From positions 120,123 to 184,122 of the forward strand of contig ONCE01000001.1 of assembly GCA_900316245.1 (NCBI GenBank): DNA of 64,000 nucleotides, written 5' to 3'. This DNA is from an uncultured Bacteroidales bacterium (GTDB lineage Bacteria; Bacteroidota; Bacteroidia; Bacteroidales; UBA932). The position numbers were made by a program, and so were the translations under genes. Positions 42,699 through 51,805 of the stretch are shown piece by piece (the stretch's first letter is position 1; every line of letters begins with the position of its first letter). The notes below the pieces were generated by a model that had not been told where the DNA came from, made no database searches, and worked only from the letters and a program-made list of their open reading frames with translations.

Positions 42699-43166
42699 AT
42701 GGCAGATCTTGTACTGGACTCTACCGACCTCCAAATCCTGCGGGCTTTGCAGGACAATGCGCGGCTCACCACCAAGGAACTGGCGGCGCGGGTGAACCTT
42801 TCCACCACCCCCGTCTTCGAGCGTATGAAACGCCTGGAGAAAGAGGGCTTCATCAAAAAGTACGTGGCCGTGCTGGACGCAGAAAAACTGGGCCGCGGCT
42901 TTACGGTCTTCTGCTCGGTGAAACTGAAGCAGATGACCCAGAGCGTAGCCCGGGATTTCATCTCCGTGATCCGGGACGTTCCCCAGGTGGCGGAGTGTTA
43001 TAACATATCGGGAGAATACGACTACCTGCTCAAGATCCAGGCGCCGGATATGAAATACTACAACGAGTTCATCATCAATGTGCTGGGCAACATTGACGCC
43101 ATAGGTTCCACTCTTTCATCCTTTGTGATGAATGAGATCAAGAACACGCACGGACTGTACGTCTAG
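42699..43166 (+). CDS. Lrp/AsnC family transcriptional regulator
   Basis: 155 aa: N-terminal helix-turn-helix (LDSTDLQILRALQDNARLTTKELAARVNLSTTPVFERMKRLE) and a C-terminal RAM (ligand-binding) domain. Divergent from the methionine operon, with palindromes in between, so control of metY-metX-thrA and of itself is a reasonable inference. The stop shares CTAG with the stop of the convergent LolA-like gene. Confidence 0.92.
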   Translation: MADLVLDSTDLQILRALQDNARLTTKELAARVNLSTTPVFERMKRLEKEGFIKKYVAVLDAEKLGRGFTVFCSVKLKQMTQSVARDFISVIRDVPQVAECYNISGEYDYLLKIQAPDMKYYNEFIINVLGNIDAIGSTLSSFVMNEIKNTHGLYV

Positions 43167-43684
43167 TAGTTGATGATGTATTCGGTGGAGATGCCGCCGG
43201 CCTCTTCCAGCACCATGCGGGTAAGGCGGCCGCTCTTGTCGTAGTCCAGCTCCATGCCCGTGTAAGCCTTGGGAAGGGCCTTGCGCATCTTGAGCACAAC
43301 GTGCTTGCCGCCGCCCTTGCCGGCGCTTTCCTGGCAGTCTGCGTCCATCTCCGTGGCAATGTCCTTGTACTTGCCGGCAATGGAGTAGAGGATGGCATTG
43401 CGCTGGGGCTTCACGGCCTTGTTGGTTTCTGTGTTCACATCGGCGGCAATACCGCGGAGGTCCATGCGTACGAAGGGACCGTCAATGATGAAGTAGTCTC
43501 CTTCGGGATTGGTATAAATCATGGCCAGCTGGTCCGGGGCGGTGTAGGTGATTTCGCCTTCGCTCTTGATGACCTTTCCGGTGATCTTGAGGGTCTTGGC
43601 CTGTTTGAACGTTCCTTCGAAGTTCTGGGCGCCGGCGCTCAGGGCCAGTGCCATCAGGGTGATGCTAATAAGTAGTTTCTTCAT
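43163..43684 (-). CDS. LolA-like periplasmic lipoprotein carrier
   Basis: 173 aa with signal peptide (MKKLLISITLMALALSAGAQ). The mature part has the open-barrel pattern of LolA relatives: GTFKQAKTLKITGKVIKSEGEITY, LAMIYTNPEGDYFIIDG, and late strands KAYTGMELDYDKSGRLTRMVL. LolA shuttles lipoproteins to the outer membrane. Some Bacteroidota have several such proteins, so whether this is the main carrier is open. ATG at 43684 is chosen over a start at 43711. Confidence 0.75.
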   Translation of the reverse strand: MKKLLISITLMALALSAGAQNFEGTFKQAKTLKITGKVIKSEGEITYTAPDQLAMIYTNPEGDYFIIDGPFVRMDLRGIAADVNTETNKAVKPQRNAILYSIAGKYKDIATEMDADCQESAGKGGGKHVVLKMRKALPKAYTGMELDYDKSGRLTRMVLEEAGGISTEYIINY

Positions 43685-43696
43685 AACGTGACACTC

Positions 43697-43747
43697 ATTT
43701 GCAAATAGCATGCAAAATTAGCGACAATTTGTCAGTTTGGCAAACTG
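43697..43747. promoter_or_regulatory. Palindrome cluster upstream of the Clp ATPase gene
   Basis: ATTTGCAAAT (43697-43706), GACAA-t-TTGTC (43723-43733) and CAGTTTG-g-CAAACTG (43733-43747). The last covers the -33 region of the Clp promoter. A repressor site is plausible; the repressor is unknown. Confidence 0.45.
43713..43720 (-). promoter_or_regulatory. -7 box for the LolA-like gene
   Basis: TAATTTTG on the minus strand, 28 nt from the ATG. Confidence 0.45.
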
Positions 43748-43759
43748 GCTTGAATATTG

Positions 43760-43767
43760 TAAATTTG
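43760..43767 (+). promoter_or_regulatory. -7 box for the Clp ATPase gene
   Basis: TAAATTTG, 18 nt before the ATG at 43786, with TTTG about 20 bp upstream. Confidence 0.6.
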
Positions 43768-43785
43768 AGGGCACAAAATAATCCT

Positions 43786-46107
43786 ATGCAATTACAAGTT
43801 TCCGAGGATCTTAACCTCGTTATCAAATACGCTCGCGAAGAGGCCATGCGCACCGGTAGTTACGGCATTGGCCCGGACCATCTTTTCCTGGGAATCATCC
43901 GCCAGGAGGAGAACGCCGCCTTCCGTACCCTCCAGAGCCTGGGGATAGAACCGGCCGACCTCAAGACGTTCATCGACCAGCGCATCTTCACCGGCGAAAC
44001 CCTGCCCTACGAGCAGTTGGACCACATTGCCTTCTCCCGCCAGGCGCAGAACGTGCTCAGCATCACCGTGATGGAGGCCTCCCGCCTCAAGAGCTCCGTG
44101 GCGCAGCCCCAGCACCTGCTGCTGGCCCTGTGCCGCACCACCGAGAGCTATGGCCAGATGTATCTGCGCACGCACGGCATCGACTACGGCCGCCTGCTGG
44201 CCTTTATGGAAGACGAGGGCCTGCTGAGACCCAAGCAGGAGTCCCAGGAGCAGCAGCCGTCCCAGGGCCCGGATGAAGAACCCGAAGAGAAGAAACTGGA
44301 CATCGAAGAGTTCGCCTATGACCTCACCCAGGCCGCCCGAGACGGCAAACTGGATCCGGTAGTAGGCAGAGACGGAGAGATTTCCCGCGTGATAGAGATT
44401 TTGGGCCGAAGGAAAAAGAACAACCCTATGCTCATCGGAGAACCCGGCGTGGGTAAATCGGCCATCGTGGAAGGTATTGCGCAGAAGATAGCGCACGGGG
44501 ACATATCGGCCGCCCTGGCCAAGAAGCGCATCCTGTCGCTGGACATTGCTTCCGTGGTGGCCGGCACCAAGTACCGCGGAGATTTTGAAAAGCGCCTCAA
44601 GACCATCATCAAGGAGGCCAGCGAGAACCCCGACATCATCCTGTTCATCGACGAGTTCCATACCATCGTGGGTGCCGGCGGTGCATCCGGAAGCCTGGAT
44701 GCCGCCAATATGCTCAAGCCCGCCCTGGCCCGCGGAGAGTTCCAGTGCATCGGCGCCACCACCCTGGACGAATTCACCAAGATCGTGGAGAAGGACGGCG
44801 CCCTGGACCGCCGCTTCCAGAAGATTGTGGTGGAACCCACGGGCGTGGCCCAGTCCATCGAGATTCTGCACCAGCTTCGCCCCAAATACGAAGAATTCCA
44901 CGGCCTCAAGTATTCCGACGAGGCTGTAGACGCCGCCGTGCGCCTGACGGACCGCTATATCACGGACAAGTCCTTGCCGGACAAGGCCATCGACGCCTTT
45001 GACGAGGCCGGCTCTATGGTGCGCCTCTCCGTGGCCCGCAAGAAGGGGAGTGAGAAGGTAGTTTCGGCCGAAGACATAGCCACGGTGGTTTCCAAGATGA
45101 CGGGCATTCCCGTGAACAAGGTGGCCGAGAGCGAGGGCAACCGCATCGTGAAGATGCGCGCCCGCCTCAAGGGCCGTGTCATCGGCCAGGACGAAGCCAT
45201 TGAAACGGTGGTACGCGCCATCCAGCGCAACCGGGCGGGCCTCAAGGATCCGCATCGGCCCATTGGAACCTTCCTTTTCTTTGGCCCTACCGGCGTTGGC
45301 AAAACCCAGTTGGCACGTTCCCTGGCGGAGTATCTGTTCGACAGCGAGGAAAACCTCATCCGCATAGATATGAGCGAATATATGGAGAAGTTCAGCGTGT
45401 CCCGCCTCATTGGCGCGCCTCCCGGCTATGTGGGTTATGAAGAGGGCGGCCAGCTGAGCGAGCGCGTGCGCCGCAAGCCTTACGCCGTGGTACTCCTGGA
45501 CGAGATTGAAAAAGCCCATCCGGACATCTTCAACCTGCTGCTGCAGGTGATGGACGAGGGCCGGCTCACGGACAGCAACGGCCGCACGGTGGACTTCAAG
45601 AATACCATTGTGATTATGACTTCCAACGTGGGAAGCCGCGAGGTGCAGGACTATGGCACCGGAATTGGCTTTGACACGGCCAGCCGCAATGTGGAGGTGG
45701 ACCGCCGCAGCGTGGTGGAAAAGGCCGTCAAGAAGGCCTTCCCGCCGGAGTTCATCAACCGCGTGGACGAGCAGGTGTACTTCAAGTCCCTGAGCAAGGA
45801 GACCATTGAGGACATCATTGACATTGAACTCAAGGACCTTCGCGAGCGGGCTCTGGAGGCAGGGTACAAACTCATCATTACCCCTGCTGCCAAGCGCCTG
45901 GTGGCCGATGCCGGCTACGATCCCGCCTATGGCGCCCGTCCGCTGCGCCGCGCCGTGACGCGCTACGTGGAGGACCCGGTGTCCGAGTTCATCATCAGCG
46001 ACCGCATCCTGGTTTCCAGGAAGAAGGCCGATGCCGCCCCGCGCACCCTCCGCGTGGCCCTGTCTCCTGACAAGGAATCCACGGTGGTGGAACTGAAGGC
46101 GGATTAG
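43786..46107 (+). CDS. ClpA/ClpC-type Clp ATPase
   Basis: 773-aa AAA+ unfoldase partner of ClpP. Clp_N repeat domain (residues 1-145), first ATPase with GEPGVGKSAIVEG and DEFHTIVGAG, second ATPase with GPTGVGKTQLARS and LLDEIEKAHPD, and an IGF tripeptide (GTGIGFDT) of the kind that docks ClpP. No coiled middle domain with UVR motif is visible between the two ATPases, so it looks more like ClpA than a full ClpC. The start at 43786 follows the promoter; the open extension to 43699 precedes it. Shares TTAG with the stop of the small convergent gene. Confidence 0.92.
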   Translation: MQLQVSEDLNLVIKYAREEAMRTGSYGIGPDHLFLGIIRQEENAAFRTLQSLGIEPADLKTFIDQRIFTGETLPYEQLDHIAFSRQAQNVLSITVMEASRLKSSVAQPQHLLLALCRTTESYGQMYLRTHGIDYGRLLAFMEDEGLLRPKQESQEQQPSQGPDEEPEEKKLDIEEFAYDLTQAARDGKLDPVVGRDGEISRVIEILGRRKKNNPMLIGEPGVGKSAIVEGIAQKIAHGDISAALAKKRILSLDIASVVAGTKYRGDFEKRLKTIIKEASENPDIILFIDEFHTIVGAGGASGSLDAANMLKPALARGEFQCIGATTLDEFTKIVEKDGALDRRFQKIVVEPTGVAQSIEILHQLRPKYEEFHGLKYSDEAVDAAVRLTDRYITDKSLPDKAIDAFDEAGSMVRLSVARKKGSEKVVSAEDIATVVSKMTGIPVNKVAESEGNRIVKMRARLKGRVIGQDEAIETVVRAIQRNRAGLKDPHRPIGTFLFFGPTGVGKTQLARSLAEYLFDSEENLIRIDMSEYMEKFSVSRLIGAPPGYVGYEEGGQLSERVRRKPYAVVLLDEIEKAHPDIFNLLLQVMDEGRLTDSNGRTVDFKNTIVIMTSNVGSREVQDYGTGIGFDTASRNVEVDRRSVVEKAVKKAFPPEFINRVDEQVYFKSLSKETIEDIIDIELKDLRERALEAGYKLIITPAAKRLVADAGYDPAYGARPLRRAVTRYVEDPVSEFIISDRILVSRKKADAAPRTLRVALSPDKESTVVELKAD

Positions 46108-46229
46108 AGGGCGAGGGCGTCTTCGAGCTCCAGATCCAGATCTTTGATCATGTCCTGGAGGGCCTTGAAGGAAGTATCGGAGGAAATCAGGTTTCCCAGG
46201 GTCTCGAGGTTGTAATCCGTGTTTCTCAT
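46104..46229 (-). CDS. Small acidic protein, 41 aa
   Basis: Unrecognised small gene. Reads MRNTDYNLETLGNLISSD, then TSFKALQDMIKDLDLELE, then DALAL and stop. It is acidic, predicted mostly helical, and without a signal peptide. Support: a TATCTTTG box (46255-46262) lies 25 nt upstream on the same strand; the stop overlaps the Clp ATPase stop in the TTAG arrangement used by other convergent pairs here. The size and helical N-terminal character would also suit a regulatory peptide or peptide precursor; no evidence decides. Confidence 0.6.
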   Translation of the reverse strand: MRNTDYNLETLGNLISSDTSFKALQDMIKDLDLELEDALAL

Positions 46230-46254
46230 AACGCTTTCGTTTTAAATTCTGCTG

Positions 46255-46262
46255 CAAAGATA
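46255..46262 (-). promoter_or_regulatory. -7 box for the 41-aa gene
   Basis: TATCTTTG on the minus strand, 25 nt before the ATG. Confidence 0.55.
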
Positions 46263-46267
46263 GACCG

Positions 46268-46302
46268 AGCTTGTGCCAGACCGCTGCACAAGCTCATTTT
46301 TT
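46268..46302 (+). terminator. Hairpin with T run upstream of gyrA
   Basis: GAGCTTGTG-ccagaccgctg-CACAAGCTC then AT7. It can end plus-strand transcripts coming from the Clp gene before gyrA. Confidence 0.75.
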
Positions 46303-46332
46303 TCGACACTTGTTCAATCCGAAAAAAATACT

Positions 46333-46340
46333 TATCTTTG
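46333..46340 (+). promoter_or_regulatory. -7 box for gyrA
   Basis: TATCTTTG, 25 nt before the ATG. Confidence 0.65.
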
Positions 46341-46365
46341 TATGTTTATAAGGAACAGTTAAAAA

Positions 46366-48903
46366 ATGGATAAAAACGAAGAGAAGAATCCGCTCGAGGA
46401 GCCCCAGGAAACTGGGTATATCGAGCAGGTAGAGATAGACCACGAGATGCGTTCGGCCTATATCGACTATTCTATGTCGGTAATTGTGTCCCGTGCCCTT
46501 CCGGATGCCCGTGACGGCCTCAAGCCCGTTCAGCGCCGCGTTCTGTTCGGTATGGACAATATGGGCCTGAGCTATTCCAGCCAGACTAAGAAGAGCGCCC
46601 GTATCGTGGGTGAAGTTATGGGTAAGTTCCACCCGCACGGAGACTCCAGCGTATACGACGCCATGGTCCGCCTGGGTCAGGAATGGAACCAGCGTTATCC
46701 TATGGTCAAGGGCCAGGGTAACTTCGGTTCCGTAGACGGTGACTCTCCGGCCGCCATGCGTTACACGGAAGCCAAGCTCCAGAAGATGGCAGAGGACGTG
46801 CTGGGAGATATGGACAAGGACACCGTGGATATGGTCAACAACTTTGACGACACCCTCCAGGAACCCACCGTCCTTCCCACCAAGGCTCCGCTGCTGCTCC
46901 TTAACGGTGCATCCGGCATTGCCGTAGGTATGGCCACCAATATGGCTCCCCACAACCTGGGAGAGTGCTGCGACGCCATCTGCGCCTACATTGACAATCC
47001 GGAGATTACCACGGACGAGCTGATGCAGCACATCAAAGGTCCCGATTTCCCCACCGGCGGCATCGTTATGGGCAAAGCCGGCATCAAGGAAGCCTACGAG
47101 ACCGGCCGCGGCCGTGTGGTCATCCGTTCCAAGACAGAAATCGAGGTAGACGAAAAGGGCCGTGAAACCATCGTGGTCACGGAGATTCCCTATATGGTCA
47201 ACAAGAGGGAGATGATCGAGAAGATAGCCCAGTTGGCAGACGAAAAGAAAGTGGAGGGCATCTCCTACATCAACGATGAAAGCTCCCGCGGAGAAACCCG
47301 CGTGGTCATCCGCCTCAAGCAGGGCACCAACTCCGGTGTGGTCCTCAATATGCTGTTCAAGTACAGCCCCCTGCAGAGCAGTTTCTCCTTTAACAACGTG
47401 GCCCTGGTCAAGGGACGTCCCCGCACCCTCAGCCTCAAGGAAATCATAGGCCAGTTTGTGGAATTCCGCCACGAGGTAGTGGTCCGCCGCACCAAGTTCG
47501 AGCTGGACAAGGCCCAGAAGCGCGCCCACATCCTGGAAGGCCTCCTCAAGGCTATGGACATCATCGACGAGATTGTCCACATCATCCGTTACGAGACCAA
47601 GAGCATCGAAGAAGCCAAGGCTATGCTTATGGAGCGTTACCAGTTCACGGAGCCGCAGGCTTCCGCCATCGTGGAAATGCGCCTGCGCCAGCTGGTAGGC
47701 TTGGAGCGTGAAAAGCTGCAGAACGAGTACGACGAACTGATGAAGTTCATCGCCCGCTGCAACCAGATCCTGGGCTCCGTGGAAGAGCAGTTCAAGGTGG
47801 TCAAGGAAGAAACGATGGACCTCAAGGAGCGCTATGGAGACCCCCGTCGTACAGAGATCACCCTGGCCGACGACGAGTTCAACCCGGAAGACTTCTACGC
47901 AGACGAAGACCAGGTCATCACCATTTCCCACCTGGGTTACATCAAGCGCACGCCTCTCACCGAGTTCCGCACCCAGAACCGCGGCGGCGTGGGTATGAAG
48001 GGTTCCGCCACCCGTGACGAAGACTTCATTGAACATATCTATATTGCCAATACCCACAGCACGATGCTTCTGTTCACCCAGAAGGGTCGCTGCTACTGGC
48101 TCAAGGTATACGAGATTCCGGAAGGCAACCGCACCTCCAAGGGCCGCGCCATCCAGAACATCCTGATGATAGAACCGGACGACGCCGTCCGCGCCTATCT
48201 CAACGTGAAGACCCTCAAGGACGAAGAATTCATCAACAACAACTACATTATGATGGTTACCCGTCAGGGTGTTGTGAAGAAGACTTCCCTCGAGGCCTAT
48301 TCCCGTCCCCGCACCAACGGCGTCAACGCCATCAACATCCGGGAAGACGATGAACTCCTCGAAGCCATCCTCACCAACGGCCGCTGCACCATTATGATTG
48401 CGGCCCACGGCGGACGCTGCGTAAAGTTCGATGAATCAGAGGCCAGGCCGCTTGGCAGAACCTCCACGGGCGTGCGTGGCATCAATCTTGATGAAGGAGA
48501 CTACGTAGTGGGTGTCGTCTGCCAGGACCCCGAGGCAGAAGACGCAGCGAAGCACCAGGTGCTGGCCGTCTCCGAGAACGGTTTCGGCAAACGCTCAGAC
48601 CCCGCAGACTACCGCCAGACCTCCCGCGGCGCCAAGGGTGTAAGAACCCTCAACATCACGGAAAAGACGGGTATGCTGGTAGCCATCAAGAACGTGACCG
48701 ACGAAGACGACCTTATGATCATCTGCCGCTCGGGAATGACCATCCGAATGCCTGTTGACACCATTCGTGTCGCCGGACGTGCTACTCAGGGCGTGAAGCT
48801 CATCAACATCAAGGAAGGGGACTCCATCGCCGCCATTTCCGTAGTCGCCCACAGCGAGGAAGAGGAAAGCCAGGCAGCAGAGGGTTCCGCAGTAGAAGAA
48901 TAA
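46366..48903 (+). CDS. gyrA: DNA gyrase subunit A
   Basis: 845 aa. Breakage-reunion domain with catalytic Tyr in AAMRYTEA, the quinolone-determining region [20 protein letters not shown] (Ser and Asp at the usual resistance positions, so no classic resistance change), and the C-terminal six-bladed wrapping domain, with the GyrA-box-like stretch RGAKGVRT. It has an acidic C-terminal tail ([11 protein letters not shown]). Start follows a strong -7 box. Confidence 0.97.
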   Translation: MDKNEEKNPLEEPQETGYIEQVEIDHEMRSAYIDYSMSVIVSRALPDARDGLKPVQRRVLFGMDNMGLSYSSQTKKSARIVGEVMGKFHPHGDSSVYDAMVRLGQEWNQRYPMVKGQGNFGSVDGDSPAAMRYTEAKLQKMAEDVLGDMDKDTVDMVNNFDDTLQEPTVLPTKAPLLLLNGASGIAVGMATNMAPHNLGECCDAICAYIDNPEITTDELMQHIKGPDFPTGGIVMGKAGIKEAYETGRGRVVIRSKTEIEVDEKGRETIVVTEIPYMVNKREMIEKIAQLADEKKVEGISYINDESSRGETRVVIRLKQGTNSGVVLNMLFKYSPLQSSFSFNNVALVKGRPRTLSLKEIIGQFVEFRHEVVVRRTKFELDKAQKRAHILEGLLKAMDIIDEIVHIIRYETKSIEEAKAMLMERYQFTEPQASAIVEMRLRQLVGLEREKLQNEYDELMKFIARCNQILGSVEEQFKVVKEETMDLKERYGDPRRTEITLADDEFNPEDFYADEDQVITISHLGYIKRTPLTEFRTQNRGGVGMKGSATRDEDFIEHIYIANTHSTMLLFTQKGRCYWLKVYEIPEGNRTSKGRAIQNILMIEPDDAVRAYLNVKTLKDEEFINNNYIMMVTRQGVVKKTSLEAYSRPRTNGVNAINIREDDELLEAILTNGRCTIMIAAHGGRCVKFDESEARPLGRTSTGVRGINLDEGDYVVGVVCQDPEAEDAAKHQVLAVSENGFGKRSDPADYRQTSRGAKGVRTLNITEKTGMLVAIKNVTDEDDLMIICRSGMTIRMPVDTIRVAGRATQGVKLINIKEGDSIAAISVVAHSEEEESQAAEGSAVEE

Positions 48904-48923
48904 TTAATCAGTAAACTATAGTT

Positions 48924-50228
48924 ATGAAAAAGTTATTTGTAGTTCTCGCGCTGGCCGGCTCCCTGCAGGTCGCGCTTGCTCAGAAGCCCGCTGCAGAGAT
49001 GCAGAAAAACGTAGACAAGGCTCTTGAAGCCACCAAGGATGCCAAGAAGGGTGCCAAGCCCGCCACTTGGACCAAGCTGGCCGAAGCCTATATGGCTGCC
49101 TACAACAACCCCACCGCCAATGTGACCCTGGGTATTGACAAGGCTACCTTCACTATGATGAACAAGGAGAAGCCCATTTCTACCGGTACCGTTCAGGTGG
49201 AAGGTCAGACCTATGAGAAGATGCAGTACGCCAACTACGACGTTTACTTCAACGCCGCCGGCATGCTGGTCATCGCAGACGTTACCCATCCTTCCGTGGA
49301 GGGTGACCTCCTGGGAGAAGCCGCCAAGGCTTATGCCAAGGCTTACGAGCTGGGTGAGAAGGCCGAAAAGGTAGATCCCAAGCTCCAGGAGATTGTGAAC
49401 AAGTACTACGAAGAGGCTTATTCCGCCTACCAGCTGGGCGAAATGAAGAAGGCTTCCCAGCTCTTCAAGGGCGCTGCCGACGTGTCCATGACCCCTCCTT
49501 GCACCGCTCCCAACTTCGATGCCGCTTATAATGCCGCCTTCGTAGCCAGCGCCGCCAAGGATTACGACACCGCTGAAGAGTACTTCAACCTCTGCCTGAA
49601 GAACGACTATACCTCCGACGGCAACATCTACGCCAACCTGTCCCAGTGCAGCCTGGCCAAGGCCGATACCCTGGCCGCCAAGAACTACCTGGCCACCGGT
49701 CTCACCAAGTACCCTGACAACGAGAGCATCCTCACCAGCCTCATCAACCTCTACCTCCAGACCAACGAAGATCCCGAGAAGATCGTCGAACTCCTGGACG
49801 AGGCCAAGAAGGTAATGCCCGACAACCCCTCCCTCTTCTATGTGGAAGGTAACATCTACGTTGGTGTGAAGAACTACGAGAAGGCCATCGCCGCTTACGA
49901 CAAGGCCCTCGCCATCGATCCCAACTACGATTTCGCTTACTATGGCAAGGGTAACGTAGCCCTGAAGCAGGCCGAAGACCTCATCACCGAGCGTGACGCC
50001 CTGGATGTCCGTGAGTGGAAGAAGTACGACGAGCTCAACGAAAAGGTCATCGAAACCTACAAGGCCGCTGTGGAACCCTTCGAGAAGTGCTATGAAGTCA
50101 GCAAGAACGACGCCGTGAAGGCTTCCGCCGCCGACTTCCTCAAGCGCCTCTGCTTCACCCTTCGTAACGTAGATCCCAAGTACCAGGAAGGTTACGACAA
50201 GTGGAAAGTGATTGTTGACGGAGAGTAA
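48924..50228 (+). CDS. Exported TPR protein
   Basis: 434 aa with signal peptide (MKKLFVVLALAGSLQVALAQ). Repeats of about 34 residues (for example YEEAYSAYQLGEMKKASQLFKGA, and NYEKAIAAYDKALAIDPNYD) show tetratricopeptide structure through most of the protein. No catalytic motif. Such proteins act as scaffolds in the periplasm of Bacteroidota; a specific role is not known. It lies 20 bp after gyrA and may be read from it. A shared terminator separates it from phoH. Confidence 0.8.
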   Translation: MKKLFVVLALAGSLQVALAQKPAAEMQKNVDKALEATKDAKKGAKPATWTKLAEAYMAAYNNPTANVTLGIDKATFTMMNKEKPISTGTVQVEGQTYEKMQYANYDVYFNAAGMLVIADVTHPSVEGDLLGEAAKAYAKAYELGEKAEKVDPKLQEIVNKYYEEAYSAYQLGEMKKASQLFKGAADVSMTPPCTAPNFDAAYNAAFVASAAKDYDTAEEYFNLCLKNDYTSDGNIYANLSQCSLAKADTLAAKNYLATGLTKYPDNESILTSLINLYLQTNEDPEKIVELLDEAKKVMPDNPSLFYVEGNIYVGVKNYEKAIAAYDKALAIDPNYDFAYYGKGNVALKQAEDLITERDALDVREWKKYDELNEKVIETYKAAVEPFEKCYEVSKNDAVKASAADFLKRLCFTLRNVDPKYQEGYDKWKVIVDGE

Positions 50229-50246
50229 TCTCTAACAGCATACAAA

Positions 50247-50281
50247 CAAAAAAGACGGCTCATTCTGAGTCGTCTTTTTTG
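50247..50281. terminator. Bidirectional terminator overlapping the end of phoH
   Basis: A6-GACGGCTCA-ttc-TGAGTCGTC-T6. The right arm encodes the last residues (KKDDSE) and stop of phoH on the minus strand. Confidence 0.85.
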
Positions 50282-51198
50282 TCGAATGCCTTCACGATTT
50301 TGGTGACCAAAGGGTGCCTTACTATATCCTGGTTGGTGAACCGGATGGTGGCAATGCCCTTGATGCCTTCCAGCAGTTGGATGCCCCTGAGAAGGCCGCT
50401 GTCCTCGCGGCGGGGGAGGTCTATCTGGGTGGCGTCACCCGTTACGATGAACTTGGCGCTGGCGCCCATACGGGTAAGGAACATCTTGAGCTGGCCCAGG
50501 TTGGTGTTCTGGGCCTCGTCCAGAATCACGCAGGCCTTGTCCAGCGTGCGGCCACGCATATAAGCCAGCGGGGCAATCTGGATGGTGCCGTCGGCCATAA
50601 ATTCCTGCAGGCGCCTGGAGGGAATCATATCCGAGAGGGCGTCGTACAGGGGCTGGAGATACGGGTCCAGTTTGTCCTTGAGGTCTCCGGGCAGGAAGCC
50701 CAGGCGCTCGCCGGCTTCTACGGCGGGGCGGGTGAGGATGATGCGCTTGATCTCGCGGTTCTTGAGGGCGCGCACGGCCAGGGCTATGGCCATATAGGTT
50801 TTGCCGGTACCGGCAGGGCCGATGGCAAAGATAAGGTCGTTCTCGAAGTAAGCCTGAATGAGATCCTGCTGGGTTTTGTTGCGGGCCCGGATGGGCTTGC
50901 CGTCCGTTCCGTGGACAATCACGGCGTCGGCCGTGGGACGGGAAGTCTCCCCGCCGGCGAAGATGTCCTCCACGTCGTAGGCGGTGAGGTTCATCTTGTG
51001 GTGACGGCGGTCAATGAGTTCTGCAAAGCGGATGTTGAACTCGGCAATGTCGCTTTCCCGGCCTTCCAGAATGAGTTCGTTACCCCGTGCAACTACCTTC
51101 AGATGAGGGAAGTACGAGCAGAACTCGGTGAGTATTTTGTTGCCCACGCCATAGATTTCTATGGGGTCGATGGCTTCCAGCGTGATGGTTTTCTTCAT
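50260..51198 (-). CDS. PhoH-like ATPase
   Basis: 312 aa. P-loop GPAGTGKTYMAIALAV, Walker B VILDEAQNTN and the GRTLDKA block identify the PhoH (PhoL) family, linked to ribosome/RNA metabolism with YbeY. An N-terminal about 110 residues (KH-like, FNIRFAELIDRR) precede the ATPase. The -7 box is 8 nt before the ATG. Its C terminus is encoded by the terminator hairpin. Confidence 0.92.
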   Translation of the reverse strand: MKKTITLEAIDPIEIYGVGNKILTEFCSYFPHLKVVARGNELILEGRESDIAEFNIRFAELIDRRHHKMNLTAYDVEDIFAGGETSRPTADAVIVHGTDGKPIRARNKTQQDLIQAYFENDLIFAIGPAGTGKTYMAIALAVRALKNREIKRIILTRPAVEAGERLGFLPGDLKDKLDPYLQPLYDALSDMIPSRRLQEFMADGTIQIAPLAYMRGRTLDKACVILDEAQNTNLGQLKMFLTRMGASAKFIVTGDATQIDLPRREDSGLLRGIQLLEGIKGIATIRFTNQDIVRHPLVTKIVKAFDKKDDSE

Positions 51199-51206
51199 AC
51201 GAAGGG

Positions 51207-51214
51207 CAAATATA
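51207..51214 (-). promoter_or_regulatory. -7 box for phoH
   Basis: TATATTTG on the minus strand, 8 nt from the ATG. Confidence 0.55.
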
Positions 51215-51248
51215 CTACATATATTTGGCTTTTTTTTGGAAAAAAGCT

Positions 51249-51256
51249 TAAATTTG
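51249..51256 (+). promoter_or_regulatory. -7 box for the SPOR lipoprotein gene
   Basis: TAAATTTG, 21 nt before the ATG at 51278; a second possible box TATATTTG is at 51220-51227. Confidence 0.55.
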
Positions 51257-51277
51257 TGGATTATGGAGGATTAGATT

Positions 51278-51805
51278 ATGAAAAGGAACCTCATTATACT
51301 TTTGGCGCTGATTACGTTCGTAAGCAGCTGTGATTTCATTCGTTCCCTGGCGGGACGTCCCACGTCGGCCCAATTGGAGCAGATGCGCCTGGAGCGCATG
51401 GCCAAGGAGGAAGCCCGGCACCAGGCTACCCTGGATTCGATGGCCAAGGTGCAGCAGCATATGGCAGATTCCCTGGCCGCCCAGGAGAAGTACCTGCTGG
51501 ACTCCCTGGTCCAGGCCAAGGGTACGGTCCTCAACCCCTCCAAACTGGGCGGTCTGTACACCACCAAGCTGGAAACCAAGTACTGCATCGTAGTGGGCGC
51601 CTTCCGCAACCGTTCCAACGCGGAGCGTAAGCTCAAGGAGTGCAACAAAGCCGGCTTCACGGCCACCATCATCAGCTTCCGCAACGGACTGCTGGCCGTG
51701 GCGGTCTGCCCCTCCGACAGCCTGGCAGAAACCCTCAAGACCCTCAAGGAGCTGCGCGGAAAAGGCGTTTGCCCGCCGGATACCTGGATTCTGGTGAACG
51801 AATGA
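51278..51805 (+). CDS. SPOR-domain lipoprotein
   Basis: 175-aa lipoprotein (MKRNLIILLALITFVSSC). A coiled, charged stalk (about residues 28-90) leads to a C-terminal SPOR domain (YCIVVGAFRNRSNAERKLKECNKAGFTATII) that should bind denuded glycan at division sites. Its stop overlaps the start of the M28-TonB_C gene (ATGA), indicating coupling and a possible functional link in the envelope. Confidence 0.88.
   Translation: MKRNLIILLALITFVSSCDFIRSLAGRPTSAQLEQMRLERMAKEEARHQATLDSMAKVQQHMADSLAAQEKYLLDSLVQAKGTVLNPSKLGGLYTTKLETKYCIVVGAFRNRSNAERKLKECNKAGFTATIISFRNGLLAVAVCPSDSLAETLKTLKELRGKGVCPPDTWILVNE

Noticed and set aside
46472-46700. Quinolone-resistance change in gyrA
   Set aside because: The [10 protein letters not shown] segment has Ser and Asp at the usual positions, as in susceptible enzymes.
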